A stretch of 64,000 bases of DNA from Schistocerca nitens (Eukaryota; Arthropoda; Insecta; Orthoptera; Acrididae), in assembly GCF_023898315.1 (NCBI RefSeq), contig NC_064618.1:248533076-248597075 (forward strand), in the 5' to 3' direction. The translations under genes and the position numbers were made by a program. A model generated the notes under the pieces. It did not search any database, was not told the origin of the DNA, and was given only the letters and a program-made list of their open reading frames with translations. Shown piece by piece: positions 1-10,112 of the stretch. Positions within the stretch are counted from its first letter, which is position 1. Each line of letters opens with the position of its first letter.

Positions 1-117
1 ATTATCCTAAGAACAACACACACACCCATGCCCGAGGGAGGACTCGAACCTCCGCCGGGACCAGCCGCACAGGTCATGACTGCAGCGCCCCTGACCGCTC
101 GGCTAATCCCGCGCGGC
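1..117 (-). repeat. tRNA-derived SINE, family S1, cut by the window edge
   Basis: Read on the minus strand, this is the head of a tRNA-derived SINE. A box-A-like TAGCCGAGCGG and a perfect box B (GGTTCGAGTCC) are spaced as in a tRNA gene and are followed by a CTCGGGCATGGGTGTGTGTG spacer. Only the tRNA head and the first bases of the body are inside the window. The same family is present full length at 12010-12217. It would be transcribed by RNA polymerase III and mobilised in trans by a LINE (family knowledge). Confidence 0.85.
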
Positions 118-174
118 AGTGACTTTTTATCTGCTTTTTTGAATAGGTATATTTTTCGCTTGTTTTTGGAGGCG

Positions 175-565
175 TTGGGGGTACAATACTCAATCTCGCA
201 ACGACAACCCTGTGTTCACTAATCTATGTATCCGTTTTGAAGTTAGTTATTAACTCAGAATTATTTGTTGCTAAGAGGTCAAGTTTGTTTTCACAACCGT
301 TTACTATTCGCGTTGGCTCGTGAACTAACTGCTCGAAATAATTTTCAGAGAATGCGTTTAGCACAATTTCGGATGATGTTTTATGCGTACCTCAGGGCTT
401 GAACATGTATTTTCGCCAACATATCGAGGGTAAAATAAAGTCACCACCAACTATAATTGTATGAGGCAGGTACGTGTTTGAAATTTAACTCAAGTTTTCT
501 TTGAACATTTCAGCAATTGTATCATCTGAGTTAGGAGGTCGGTAAGCAATTTGCAACACCTCTTT
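175..565 (-). pseudogene. CR1/Jockey-like LINE endonuclease remnant
   Basis: Conceptual translation of the minus strand gives pieces of an apurinic-type (EEP) endonuclease. They are a YRPPNSDD stretch, then IIVGGDFILPSICW (matching the GGDFNLPSIxW signature), then LVHEPTRI...LDLLATNNSEL, then ISEHRVV where active enzymes have ISDH. Several stop codons interrupt it and the SDH aspartate is replaced, so it is dead. The clade is inferred from motif style: CR1/Daphne/Jockey-like is the best guess. No reverse transcriptase part adjoins it. Confidence 0.65.
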
Positions 566-2423
566 GTCCATTATTATTTTCAACTTGTCTTTATTTACCC
601 TTCAGCTTTTTGTAGACAAGTAAAATATCATCATTTCATGAGAAAAGTAAAAGTATATACCATACACAAAGAATGCTCGAATTTTGGAGTAATAAAAGAA
701 GTGACTGCCAACAACTTTTTTTACCTTTTCTACTGTAGTGATTAATATAGTCGTATCTGTTCTAATTAATTACGTTACTATGACACTGTATAGGAAACTG
801 TCTCATGCATAAATAATTAGATAAACACAAGAGTTTGAGAACCTGTATAAACTGGAGGAAATTAATCAGACCGTCACGTACAAGTTTTACTTGCATATGA
901 ACATTGCACCAATATGTATAATCTGACTGATAGTTTACTGCAACATATTTGCAAACTTTTCTAGCATTTGGCTCGTAAACACAAGACCATAAAATCGCGA
1001 AAATTGTCTCTACGATGTAACGTTTTATAGTACCAAGTGTCGATATTTTTCAACAAATAAAGTGTCACATATCAACATGACATTTACCATTATACATTTG
1101 TCGTACGTAACTAAGAAAAGTAACTGTTCCTCCTTTCACATACTTCTCTTTACATCCATAGCAACGACGATATTGCATCTTAGCTGTTACTACAACTCAA
1201 ACGTGCACATACGTCTATAAAACAAACCGAATATGTGTAATATACTTGCTTCGTATAACCGTTCACAGGTGGTCTTCTTTGGCATTGACGAAACAGTTCA
1301 TCACATATACTGCTTGTTTGTTTGATTTCAGATTCGCAGATATAATTCAGTTTTGAATCAAATAGATATTACGATGATTAGCTGAAAGTGTTCAAAAGCA
1401 GCGAAGAAAAAACTCTATTCATGCCTGCCTCCTTTCTGGTTTTATCTGTCTCAGGAACATCCTAGTCCCTCAGGTCAACAAAATTAATGTTTCTGTTAGT
1501 GGACTGCGGGAGACATACTTACCGCCAGCTTCATTGTTTTACTATGCGCATGGGAATATTCCTTACCACCTCTGGATGTACGTGACATCTTATGGCAGTA
1601 CACTGTACTATGCATACAAAAATTAATACCAAATCAGTTTCTGTTTGTTGCGAGATAACTACTGCTGTCAAGTATGAAGTCGAAACGCATTGCTCCGTTT
1701 CTACAGAATACACCGTCGAGACTTGCTGCACATTGACACATCGGTAGGAAAGAGGAGAAACTGCCAAAATTTTCAAATCCGGCGCGTAATGAGTCGGCTT
1801 CTACAGGTGTTTTAGCGTCATCAAGGGAATTTCGAAGACAGTACAATGGCAACCAACTACAGCTCACAACAGAGCAGTGGGAAGAGAACTTACCACCATT
1901 GTTTTTGGTTCTAAATCGCAAAGATAAAATTACCAGAAATTACATATAGTCAAATAATCATAATTGCAACATGACACCAAGAAAATTAACTTTGCTGAGT
2001 CGTGCCCACGAAAGTTCTATTATATCAAGTCCTTTAAAAATAGTACGCAGTTTTTCGCATACAATCCGAACCGTATTATTAATGTTTTCAATTAAAAATT
2101 GTTGACGATTAATTCCCCAAAAAACTGGGCATTGTGGCGGCTAGGCTCATGTCAGGTGACGGGCGGAGGAGGCAGGAGGTGGGGGGGGGGGGGGGGGGCG
2201 GAAGGCTAGTATGTGGAATAACCGCTTCTTATCGTGTGCGACATGGATAAACGGTGTCTGAACACTGCAACTTAACAAGCCAGTTCTTCTCTGGTGTGAG
2301 TCCCACGGACGATCTAGGGAGGTTGTTACGTCCTGGAATCCTCATCCTTATATACTCTTTACACTGAAAACACATTTCAGAAATACTGAAACGCATGGAC
2401 AGTCATCGGCTGTACAATCGAAT
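566..2423. other. A+T-rich stretch without a recognised gene
   Basis: No protein family or repeat is recognised here. There is an 18-base G homopolymer at 2181-2198. Two minus-strand sites, near 1520 and 1890, look like a short ATG exon followed at once by GTAAGT; they are discussed in the findings and are speculative. The small open frames here have no family signature. Confidence 0.5.
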
Positions 2424-2604
2424 GACGACAGTGAAATTTGTGCCGCGCGGGGTCTCGACCCGCGATTTCCTGCATATCGCAAACGGTCGCCTTACCTTTA
2501 GGCTATCTGAGCGCGACTCACTGCTAGACCCAACTTCCATATGTAGTCAACCTGCAGCCTGCACGCATACATTGATCATGTACATTCCCGTGCAGGGGAG
2601 ACAT
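2424..2604 (-). repeat. tRNA-derived SINE, family S3
   Basis: On the minus strand the tRNA-like head runs GCTCAGATAGCCTAAAGGTA, then a decayed box B (GGTCGAGACCC), then GCACAAATTTCACTGTCGTC as the tail junction. The part upstream of the tRNA head (2530-2604 on plus) includes CCCGTGCAGGGGAG, which I associate with the same repeat in locust genomes. The head differs clearly from families S1 and S2, so this is a third SINE family in the window. Box B has lost the TTC core, so this copy is probably not transcribable. Confidence 0.7.
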
Positions 2605-2963
2605 TTTTAATTGAAAGTCGCTTGCTTGCATGCATGTCCGATGGAACACTGCATCTCATTTCTGAACAAGATAGGCATTGCAGTGGCGTATCGCCTTCAT
2701 AAATGGTTTTCACTTCCTTTGGAGGTCGTAGGTACTATATGAGTTTCACAGTCATACACTGCTGTAATGGAGCTTGCTACAGTAAGAGTATGCACTGATG
2801 TAGCTCCTATATCAATTTAACAGCTATATTGTGCTTTGCTGTAATTTCGAGCATAAATGTATACATGTTACCAATTTAAAGTTCCCCGCCGCACTTTTCT
2901 GTCTGTACGTGAAAGTTAAGCTCAGCAACTATCGTAGAGATTTTGATACGGTTTTCACTACCA

Positions 2964-3272
2964 GGGCAACGGCCTTGCCGTAGTGGATACACCGGTTCAC
3001 GTCAGATCACCGAAATCAAGCGTTGTCGGGTGTGGCCAGCACTTGGCCATGCACTGCTGCCATTTTCATGGGTGCACTCAGCCTCGTAATGCCTATTGGG
3101 GAGCTACTCGACTGAATAGTAGCGGCTCCGGCAAAGAAAACCATCACAACGACCGGGAGAGCGGTGTGCTGACCACACGCCCCTCCTATCCGCATCCTCA
3201 GCTGAGGATGACACGGCTGTCGGATGGACCCGATGGGCCACTTGTGGCCTGAAGACGGAGTGTTTCTCTTTC
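2964..3272 (+). repeat. 5S-rRNA-derived SINE (SINE3-like)
   Basis: The first about 85 bases align by eye to the 5' two thirds of 5S rRNA: GTGGATACACCGGTTC, GATCACCGAAATCAAGCG (5S box A region) and GTCGGG...GCACTTGG. The block containing box C (GATGGGTGACC) is missing just after GCACTTGG, so the internal promoter is incomplete here. A body of about 220 bases follows, with GGCTCCGGCAAAGAAAACCA, GACCGGGAGAGCGGTGTGCT and GGCCACTTGTGGCCTGAAGA, ending in a T-rich stretch. It is a dead copy of a 5S-promoter SINE, a rare class compared with tRNA SINEs. No TSD could be assigned confidently. Confidence 0.75.
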
Positions 3273-3936
3273 TTTAACAGATAAACTGATCCAGTTGGAA
3301 GGTCTGTCTATACAATTTATTACCACTACGCCAGACAAGTCATTCGGCAGCAGAATATTTCTGCTACCTATGGGAAGGTGGGGAAGGTTTCTAATTTCTT
3401 TTATGTGTAACGGAGCTGTCTCATTTTTTTTAGTGCTGACTCATCTGCTCAACATTTTTGCTAAGCTTCGTCTCATTTGAGGGATAACTTTTTGCGTTAA
3501 TTCATTATACGGTAATTTTCACATTTTGTGGAAAGCAGTGCTCTAAAACGTCTTTCTGATCACAGGGTGCATTCAAGATTATTTTTCGTTTACAGTAAGA
3601 CATCCCTCGTACGATCATCACCGTGCTCTCTCTGTCTGTTTTTTGTTATTCACTATCTTGTAAAGCATCATTTCTGAGCATATAGCGACAATTACTTGGA
3701 AGCGAGATTATCCAATTTGAAATTTAATTGGAACAATGGTTTTACGTTCATTTGAATACTGAAAAAATTACATGGGTGGTAAGCATACGTCCCACTGGTC
3801 TTAAAAACAACCTTATTTTGCTCTGAAAGGCACACAATGCATGACAATTAGAAGCTATACCTCACAAGAAAAAGAAATTACAGTTGGTGCAGCGAAGGAG
3901 CGAATTACCAGAAGACGTCATGAGCGAACAGAGGTG
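3273..3936. other. unassigned intergenic DNA
   Basis: T-rich sequence between the 5S-derived SINE and the exon candidate. I recognise no gene, RNA or mobile element in it. Confidence 0.4.
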
Positions 3937-4210
3937 CTACGACGCATACCTATAAAGCAGTAAATAAATACAGTTGGTGAAAAGTGTACTTCGCGCTGCC
4001 CGCAAAAGTATTAAAGGCAACAGGTAACAAATCCTGGGGGGCCCAATGCTGCCACGATCGCGGAACCATTGACGTAACTGTTCGCGGCAGTACAGGTGGA
4101 TGACCTTGAAGAATGCCTCGGTAGTTGGGTCGCTGACCGCGTACACGTGGTAGACCGCCAGCGGGAAAGCTGTTTGACTAACCGACGACCGGACAGAGCA
4201 CCAGTCTTTC
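3937..4210 (-). other. candidate host coding exon, function unknown
   Basis: One minus-strand frame is open across this stretch and reads as ordinary protein, including LAVYHVYAVSDPTTEAFFKV and HLYCREQLRQWFRDRG. In about the first 40 of those codons the third position is G or C in most cases, unlike the A+T-rich surroundings and unlike the decayed transposon frames. No domain is recognised. Splice sites could not be fixed; CAG before CTTTCCCGC is one possible acceptor. It could be an internal exon, a processed fragment of a host gene, or chance. It directly adjoins a LINE remnant beginning near 4238. Confidence 0.3.
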
Positions 4211-4237
4211 TCGACTCACTGATCAAATATTAAATAT

Positions 4238-4885
4238 CAAATATTAAATGCTCTGAATAACCGAACATCACCCATTGGCATATTTTGTGATCTCTGAAAA
4301 GCTTTTGACTGTGTGAATCATGAAATTCTTCTAGATAGGCGTGAGTATTGTGGTATGAATGGGACAGTGCACAAATGTTTAATTCATGTTTATCTGGAAG
4401 AATGCAGGAGGCTGAATTAACAGTACAAATAGCCTGCAAAAATCAGCAAGTTCCTCTGACTGGGGTGAAATCAAGAATTCCTTACTAATATTAATGTATA
4501 TTAATGACTTGCCACTCTATAGTCATGAAGATGCAAAGTTAATTCTTTATGCTGGTGATAGTAATCACACCAAATAAACAAGACTTCGCTGAAGAAATTG
4601 CAAATAATGTCTTTCAGAAAATTATTAAGCGGTTCCCTCCATATGGACTCTCGCTGAATTTTGAGGAAACACAGTATATAAAGTTCTCTACATAATTGGC
4701 ATAACACCATTGATGAATATAGACTTCGAACAGATGTCTGTTGCTAAGGAAGAATGGGTATGTGCATTGATGAGAAATTGGATTGAAAGAAACACGTTGG
4801 TAATCTGCCGAAACGTTTAGGTTCAGCTAGCTATGCTATTAGGATTATTGCAAATTTTGGTGATAAACATATCACAGTGATCGCG
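4238..4885 (+). pseudogene. CR1/Jockey-like LINE reverse transcriptase remnant
   Basis: Plus-strand translation gives ALNN-RTSPIGIFCDL followed by KAFDCVNHEILLDR (RT motif A), then YINDLPLYSHEDAKLILYAG where the catalytic YADD has become YAGD, then FLGM-like and IDEKLNW-like segments. Stops and frame changes are frequent. Only the palm and thumb part is left. The piece stops close to the left end of the large Tc1 nest. It may belong to the same broad clade as the endonuclease remnant at 175-565, but it lies on the opposite strand and is not contiguous with it. Confidence 0.7.
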
Positions 4886-5076
4886 GTTTGGTGTAGCGCG
4901 CGTGGCACTGTAACCTGTATTTGGGAATAAATTATTGAAAAAACACTAAGACATACAAAACGATGCACCACAAATGGGACGAAAAAATCGGTAGTGTGAT
5001 GTACATGTACAGACAAATAAACGATTACAATATTAGAAAATTTGAATGATTTAATCAAGAGAAAGAACTTCACAAA

Positions 5077-5759
5077 TTGAGCAAGTCAGTAACCAGTTGG
5101 CCCACATCTGTCTCTTATGCCAAGCAGTTATTCGGCTTGGCACTGACTGGTGAAACTGTTGCTTATACTCCCGAGGGATATCGTGCCAAATTCCGTCCAA
5201 CTGGTGCATCAGATCGTCAAAATCCCGAGCTGGCTGGAGGGCCTCCCGATAATGCTCAAAACGTTCACGAATTGTGGAGAGGTCCGGTGACTTTGCTGGC
5301 CAGGGTAGAGTTTTGCAACCACGAAGCTAAGCAGCATGAAGGCTCGCCGTGTGTGGGCGGGTATTATTTTGCTGAAATGTAAGCTCAGGATAGCTTGCCA
5401 TGAAGGACAACAAAACGGAGAGCAGAATACCGTCAACGTACCACTGTGCTTTAAGGATGCCTCGGATGACGACCAAAGGGGTACTGTTATGAAATGAAAT
5501 GCCACCTCAGACCACCACTCATGGTTGTAAGGCCGCATGACGGGTGACAGTCAGGTTGGAATCCCACCGCAGTCTGGAGCGTCTCAAGGCATGTTGTCGC
5601 TGCTCATCTGGGCTCATTTCGAAGTGGGACTCATAACTGAAAATAGTTATACTCCATTCAATTAGATTCCAAGCCGAATGTGCCCGACACCACTGTAAAC
5701 GAGCTCGTTGGTGTACAGAGGTCAGTGGTAGTCGGCCTCACTCCCTTCTCCTGTGAACC
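5077..5759 (-). pseudogene. Tc1-like element A transposase, C-terminal part
   Basis: This is the DDE domain of a Tc1-like transposase. Reading the minus strand across several frameshifts gives GGISFH, then FQQNNTRPHTAR (the QDNARPH motif with the catalytic D changed to N), then LPWPAKSPDLSTIR where SPDLSPIEHVW is expected, so the catalytic E is lost as well. The tail reads DDLMHQLDGIW and HQSVPSRITAW. It stops near 5090. The frame breaks and both active-site changes make it dead. The N-terminal part lies at 10312-10493, beyond two inserted elements. Confidence 0.75.
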
Positions 5760-5977
5760 TAGAGGGTCACAATTATTGAACTACACTCATACTCATAAAT
5801 TAAGGATAATTGCAGAATGTGGTGCCACAAAAGTAGCATAGGCACATAGGGAACACACAAGACACAGATCTGTAAGTCCACGGCATTAGTGATAAGTTGA
5901 GAAAAACATCCCGAAACACATGTGCTACAAAACGCCGCCGTTTCCTGCGCATGTACCCCGACATCAATATGGGATAT

Positions 5978-6872
5978 TGTAAGTAGGCTGCCGGCCGCGG
6001 TGGTCTCGCGGTTCTAGGCGCGCAGTCCGGAACCGTGGGACTGCTACGGTCGCAGGTTCGAATCCTGCCTCGGGCATGGATGTGTGTGATGTCCTTAGGT
6101 TAGTTAGGTTTAAGTAGTTCTAAGTTCTAGGGGACTGATAACCACAGCAGTTGAGTCCCATAGTGCTCAGAGCCATTTGAACCATTTTTTTGTAAGTAGG
6201 CTGTTTAGATTTTTATGTTGGTAACGCCACGTAGCGCTCTGTATGAAAATCACTGACTGTGCTGTGTGCAGTCTGTGGCTGGTTGGCATTGTTGAAATAT
6301 TCTCTATTGTAGTGTTGGGCAGTTGGATGTGAACAGCGCATAGCGTTGTACAGTTGGAGGTGAGCCGCCAGCAGTGGTGGATGTGGGGAGAGAGATGATG
6401 GGGTTTTGAGAGCGGATGATCTGGACGTGTGTCCATCAGAAAGAGTAAATTTGTAAGACTGGATGTCATGACTTTTGAACACTATTAACGTAAATACATT
6501 GTTTGTTCTCTATCAAAATCTTTCATTTGCTAACTATGCCTATCAGTAGTTAGTGCCTTCAGTAGTTATAATCATTTATTTAGCTGGCTGTATTGGCGCT
6601 CGCTGTATTGCAGTAGTTCGAGTAACGAAGATTTATGTGAGGTGATTCATGAAAGGTATAGGTTATTGTTAGTCAGGGCCATTCTTTTGTACGGATTGTT
6701 GAAAGTCAGATTGCGTTGCGCTAAAAATATTGTGTGTCAGTTTAGTGTTGATCAGAATAAGTAAAGAGAGTAATGTCTGAGTACGTTTAGTTTTGCTCAG
6801 CTGTTTGAAAATCAAATAACGTAGAGGTATATCAGCACAGTAATTCATTAATTTTTCTAAGGGGACGTTTCA
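5978..6872 (+). mobile_element. gypsy B solo LTR, plus orientation, split by a SINE
   Basis: The LTR begins TGTAAGTAGGCTG and ends GGGGACGTTTCA, with a 4-bp ATAT TSD at 5974-5977 and 6873-6876. Excluding the SINE and one TSD copy it is 682 bp, longer than the three related LTRs at 41334, 50156 and 62179 (537-566 bp), which carry internal deletions. No internal gypsy sequence adjoins it, so it arose by LTR-LTR recombination. It holds the SINE at 5991-6190 thirteen bases from its 5' end. Confidence 0.85.
5991..6190 (+). repeat. tRNA-derived SINE, family S2, full length
   Basis: The SINE has CCGGCCGCGGTGGTCTCGCG at its head, a perfect box B (GGTTCGAATCC), the spacer TGCCTCGGGCATGGATGTGT, the body GGACTGAT...GAGCCATTTGAACCATT and a short T-run end. 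A 13-bp TSD, TGTAAGTAGGCTG, flanks it at 5978-5990 and 6191-6203; the TSD itself is the first 13 bases of the host LTR. It is the youngest layer of the nest. Confidence 0.9.
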
Positions 6873-6971
6873 ATATTATCACTATGCACACACACACAAG
6901 CCGCACAACGGGTTGGCATGCTCTGGATCATGTGGTCGTGCAGCTGCTGGGGCATAGCTCCTATTCTTGCA

Positions 6972-7968
6972 TCAGTGCCTGTCGGAGCTCCTGAAGTGTC
7001 CTAGGGGTTTGAAGACGTGCAGCGATACGTCGACGAGAGCATTCCAGACGTGCTGGAAGAGGTTTAGGTCTGGAGAACAGGCAGGCCACTCCATTCGCCT
7101 GGTATCTTCTGTTTCAAGGTACTCCTCCACGATGGCAGCTCGGTGGGGCCGTGCGTTATCATCCAATAGGAGGAAGGTGGGACCCACTGCTCCCCTGAAA
7201 AGGCGGACATACTGGTGCAAAATGACGTCCCGATACACTTGGCCTGTTACAGTTCCTCTGTCAAAGACATGCAGGGGTGTACGTGCACTAATCATAATCC
7301 CACCCCACACCATCAAACCACGACCTCCATACAGGTCCCTGTCAAGAACATTAAGGGGTTGGTATTTGGTTCCTGGTTCACCCCAGATGAAAACCCGGCG
7401 ACAATCATTGTTCAGACTGGAATCGTCCGTGAACATAAACTGGGACCACTGTTCCAATGACCATGTATTGTGTTCTTGACACCAGGCTTTACGGGCACTC
7501 CTGTGACCAGGAGTCAGTGGAATGCACTGGAATGCACCTTGCAGGTCTCTGGGCGAATAAACCATGTCTGCTCAGTCGTCTGTAGACTGTGTGTCTGGAG
7601 ACAACTGTTCCAGTGGCTGCGGTAGGGTCCTGAGCAAGGCTACCTGCAGAACTCAGCGGCCGTCTTCAGGCACTGATGGTAAGATATCGGTCTTCCTGTG
7701 GTGTTGCACACTGTGGACGTAAGGTTCTGTAGCGCCTGGACGCATTTCCTGTCTGCTGGAATCGTTGCCATAATCTTGAGATCACACATTGTGGCACATG
7801 GAGGGCCCGTGCTAGGACCTGCTGTGTTTGAGCAGCCTCCAGTCGCCCTAGTATGCTACCCCTCATAACGTCATCAATATGTGTTCTTTGAGCCATTTTC
7901 AACACACAGTCACCATTAGCACGTCTGAAAATGTTTGCACACTTCCTTGCTGCACCGTACTCTGACAT
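6972..7968 (-). pseudogene. Tc1-like element C transposase
   Basis: The N-terminal segment (7968-7666) has the two helix-turn-helix blocks of Tc1 transposases, e.g. GSILGRLEAAQTQQVLARAL and QCVISRLWQRFQQTG. After a frameshift the C-terminal segment (7565-6972) shows MFTDDSS (first catalytic D), MVWGGIMI, LLLDDNARPH (second D) and SPDLNLFQHVWN. The third catalytic E is replaced by Q, at 34-residue spacing from the second D. With one frameshift and this E-to-Q change the copy cannot be active. The otherwise readable frame suggests a fairly young insertion. Confidence 0.9.
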
Positions 7969-8225
7969 GCACCAACACGCCTCTGCGTTTGTAGACTGCT
8001 GCCAGTGCCACCATGCGACGATCGAAGGTCAAATGCACCGCATGATCATACCCCGAGGTGATTTAAACCCGCAAACCGCCCACCAGAGCGTTGTTTCACC
8101 ATGTATCGGCATTATCCTTAATTTATGAGCATGGGTGTATATGAAAAAAACGTAAATTAGTTACCAGCTAGTACACGCACTTTATTCAACATGTAAAAGT
8201 CACTACAGATACTCGGATTTAGATT

Positions 8226-8870
8226 ATGACATGTTCGCTTTGGCTGCCATCATTGGCGATGATGTGACGCAAACGAATAGCGAAATTCTGCAGGACCCGT
8301 TGAAGTGTCGGAACATCGATGCTGTTGATGACCTCCTGCATGGCTATTTTCAACTCAGCAACGGCTTTGGGGCTATTGCTGTACACCTTGTCTTTAATAT
8401 AGCCTCACAAAAAGGAGTCGCGTATGTTCAGATGCGGAGAATATGGCGGCCAATCGAGGCCCAAACCAGTGGCCACTGGATACCCCAGAGACAGAATGTG
8501 GAGGCCAAAGTGCTCCTCCAGGACATAAAACACTCTCTTGCTTCGATTGGGCCGAGCTCCATCTTGAATGAACCACAGCTTGTCTAAATCAGGGTCACAT
8601 TGGATAATGGGTATGAAATCATCTTCCAAAACTTTCACATACCGTTGGGTAGCCAATTCCATGACTGGACATTGCACACTACACGTCACCCGTTGAGGGT
8701 GAAGAGACTCCTCGACCGCGAAATGCGGATTCTCACTCCCCCAAATGCGCCAGCTGTTCTCATTGACGAACCCATCCAAATGAATGTGGGTTTCGTTGCT
8801 ACACTAAACCGTACATGCGCATACCAATTCCCATCATGCCCCGCTGCCAACCGTGCAGTTTGAACGAACT
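8226..8870 (-). pseudogene. mariner element B transposase, catalytic part only, copy 1
   Basis: The minus strand encodes NETHIHLDGFVNENSW (first catalytic D position is N here), then LWFIQDGARPNRSKRV, VLEEHFG, LDWPPYSPHLNIRDSFL and a C-terminal block ending at a stop near 8226. The second-to-third Asp interval is 47 residues if the D of IRDS is the catalytic one. The DNA-binding N-terminal half is absent: the frame runs directly into sequence next to the TIR. It is a deletion derivative, with a further frame change near 8400. Confidence 0.75.
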
Positions 8871-9258
8871 AACGCAAACTGTTCGGAAGTTATGACATTT
8901 TATTTCACACAGTTCAAGAATTGTCACCCTGTATCAACAGTCCTTGTGGTCACTGAACCACCGGTTGCACGCTGAATCGATGATAATGATGAATCCACGG
9001 CTTTGAGTGCCTCTCTGACGATTGCCTGGAGATCACGTTTCGCCTCTCTAGGTCAGTGGTTCTCAACCTTTCTTAGACCGTTACCCCCGAGTGCAATCAG
9101 ACATTAGACAGTACTCTTGCACTACCACCCCCGCCCCCAACCCAACCCAACCCGCGCCCCACATTATCACCAACTTTAACACCTAACTAAACTGTAGAAT
9201 GAAAGACTTTTCTTGGAACGCCTTTAATTTTAAAATGATGAACATTAATGGTATTTAC

Positions 9259-9260
<2 letters not shown>

Positions 9261-9285
<25 letters not shown>
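9261..9285. repeat. (TG)n microsatellite
   Basis: Uninterrupted TG dinucleotide run inside the hAT element. Confidence 0.95.
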
Positions 9286-9289
<4 letters not shown>

Positions 9290-9620
9290 TTGGGAGGAAG
9301 GGAGGGGGGATGCTAGAATGAAATGACGAAGGAATTCGTGGAGCAACGCAAGTTGTACCCATAATTCGTTCTCAGATAAGAAAGGTAACTATCCACAGTC
9401 AGGCTAGACTCATGTTACAAGACATACTTCCCCTGCGTTACTCCTCTCCATTGTGGCACTCGCGTGACCTGCACACTGCAGTTCCACTTAAAATGAATCA
9501 GATTTAGATGTGAGCATAATACTTACCTTTTGTAAACCACTTGATTGCAGCTCTCCTGACTTCTGAACTGGCAGAAATTGGACGACTTCAGGCTGTTAAT
9601 GCTTTGTGTTTAACCACTCT

Positions 9621-9642
9621 AATAATAATAATAATAATAATA
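9621..9642. repeat. (AAT)n microsatellite
   Basis: Seven AAT-type trinucleotide units inside the hAT element. Confidence 0.95.
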
Positions 9643-9935
9643 GCACTATATACAGCACTATAAGTAGTCCTTATGTAATTACTGCTATGTCGCACTGTCA
9701 GTTAATTCAGTCAGCTGTCTCGAAGCGAGTAATGAAGCAATTTCTGGACTACTGCAGTTCATATCAACAACATGCAGAAGACATTTTCTTGAGATATTTA
9801 GCATTTGTTACGTATATGTCTGACTTTTATCATCAGCGATGTATGGGAGAAAGCACAACATATGTGTGTAGTGTGTGGAGTATGCGAGGAACCTGTAACC
9901 CCCAGCGCATTTATGTTGCTAATTGAGAAAAAGTA

Positions 9936-10112
9936 CGGTTCTAGGCGCTACAGTCTGGAATCGCGCGACAACTACGGTGGCAGGTTCGAATCCTGCCTCG
10001 GGCATGGATGTGTGTGATGTCCTTAAGTTAGTGAGATTTAAGTAGTTTTAAGTCTAGGGGACTGATGACGTCAGATGTTAAGCCCCATAGTGCTTAGAGC
10101 CATTTAAACCAT
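9936..10112 (+). repeat. tRNA-derived SINE, family S2, 5' truncated
   Basis: The head is cut to CGGTTCTAGGCGC, so box A is missing. Box B GGTTCGAATCC and the whole body through GAGCCATTTAAACCA are retained. A 13-bp TSD, TTGAGAAAAAGTA, lies at 9923-9935 and 10113-10125, so the truncation happened at insertion. It is nested in the hAT element. Confidence 0.9.

Larger units (their letters stand above)
5784..8137 (-). mobile_element. Tc1-like element C, third layer of the nest
   Basis: The TIRs are CACTCATACTCATAAATTAA at left and TTAATTTATGAGCATGGGTG at right, each flanked by TA (5782-5783 and 8138-8139). Excluding the LTR insertion at 5978-6876 the element is about 1.46 kb. It carries a broken minus-strand transposase. 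The host sequence on either side, GAAC and TATGAAAAAAAC, joins to the intact mariner B TIR when this element is removed. Confidence 0.85.
5762..8931 (-). mobile_element. DD41D-like mariner element B, copy 1, split by a Tc1
   Basis: The left terminus GAGGGTCACAATTATTGAAC begins just after a TA (5760-5761). The right terminus ends GTTCAAGAATTGTCACCCTG followed by TA (8932-8933). The own sequence is 5762-5783 plus 8138-8931, about 816 bp. It is interrupted at a TA inside its left TIR by Tc1 element C. The second copy at 25575-35804 shows the unbroken TIR (TTGAACTATATGAAAAAAAC), which confirms the insertion point. It sits inside Tc1-like element A. Confidence 0.8.

Noticed and set aside
28..222. 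Open frame MPEGGLEPPPGPAAQ at the left edge
   Set aside because: It is a read-through of the tRNA-derived SINE on the opposite strand; the same peptide appears opposite the SINE at 12010-12217.
2964..3060. Genuine 5S rRNA gene
   Set aside because: The box C block is missing and a SINE-like body follows the 5S-like part.
9936..10112. Functional tRNA gene
   Set aside because: Box B is perfect here and at 5991, 12010 and 14977, but the heads do not fold into a complete cloverleaf and each is followed by a common SINE body and flanked by TSDs.
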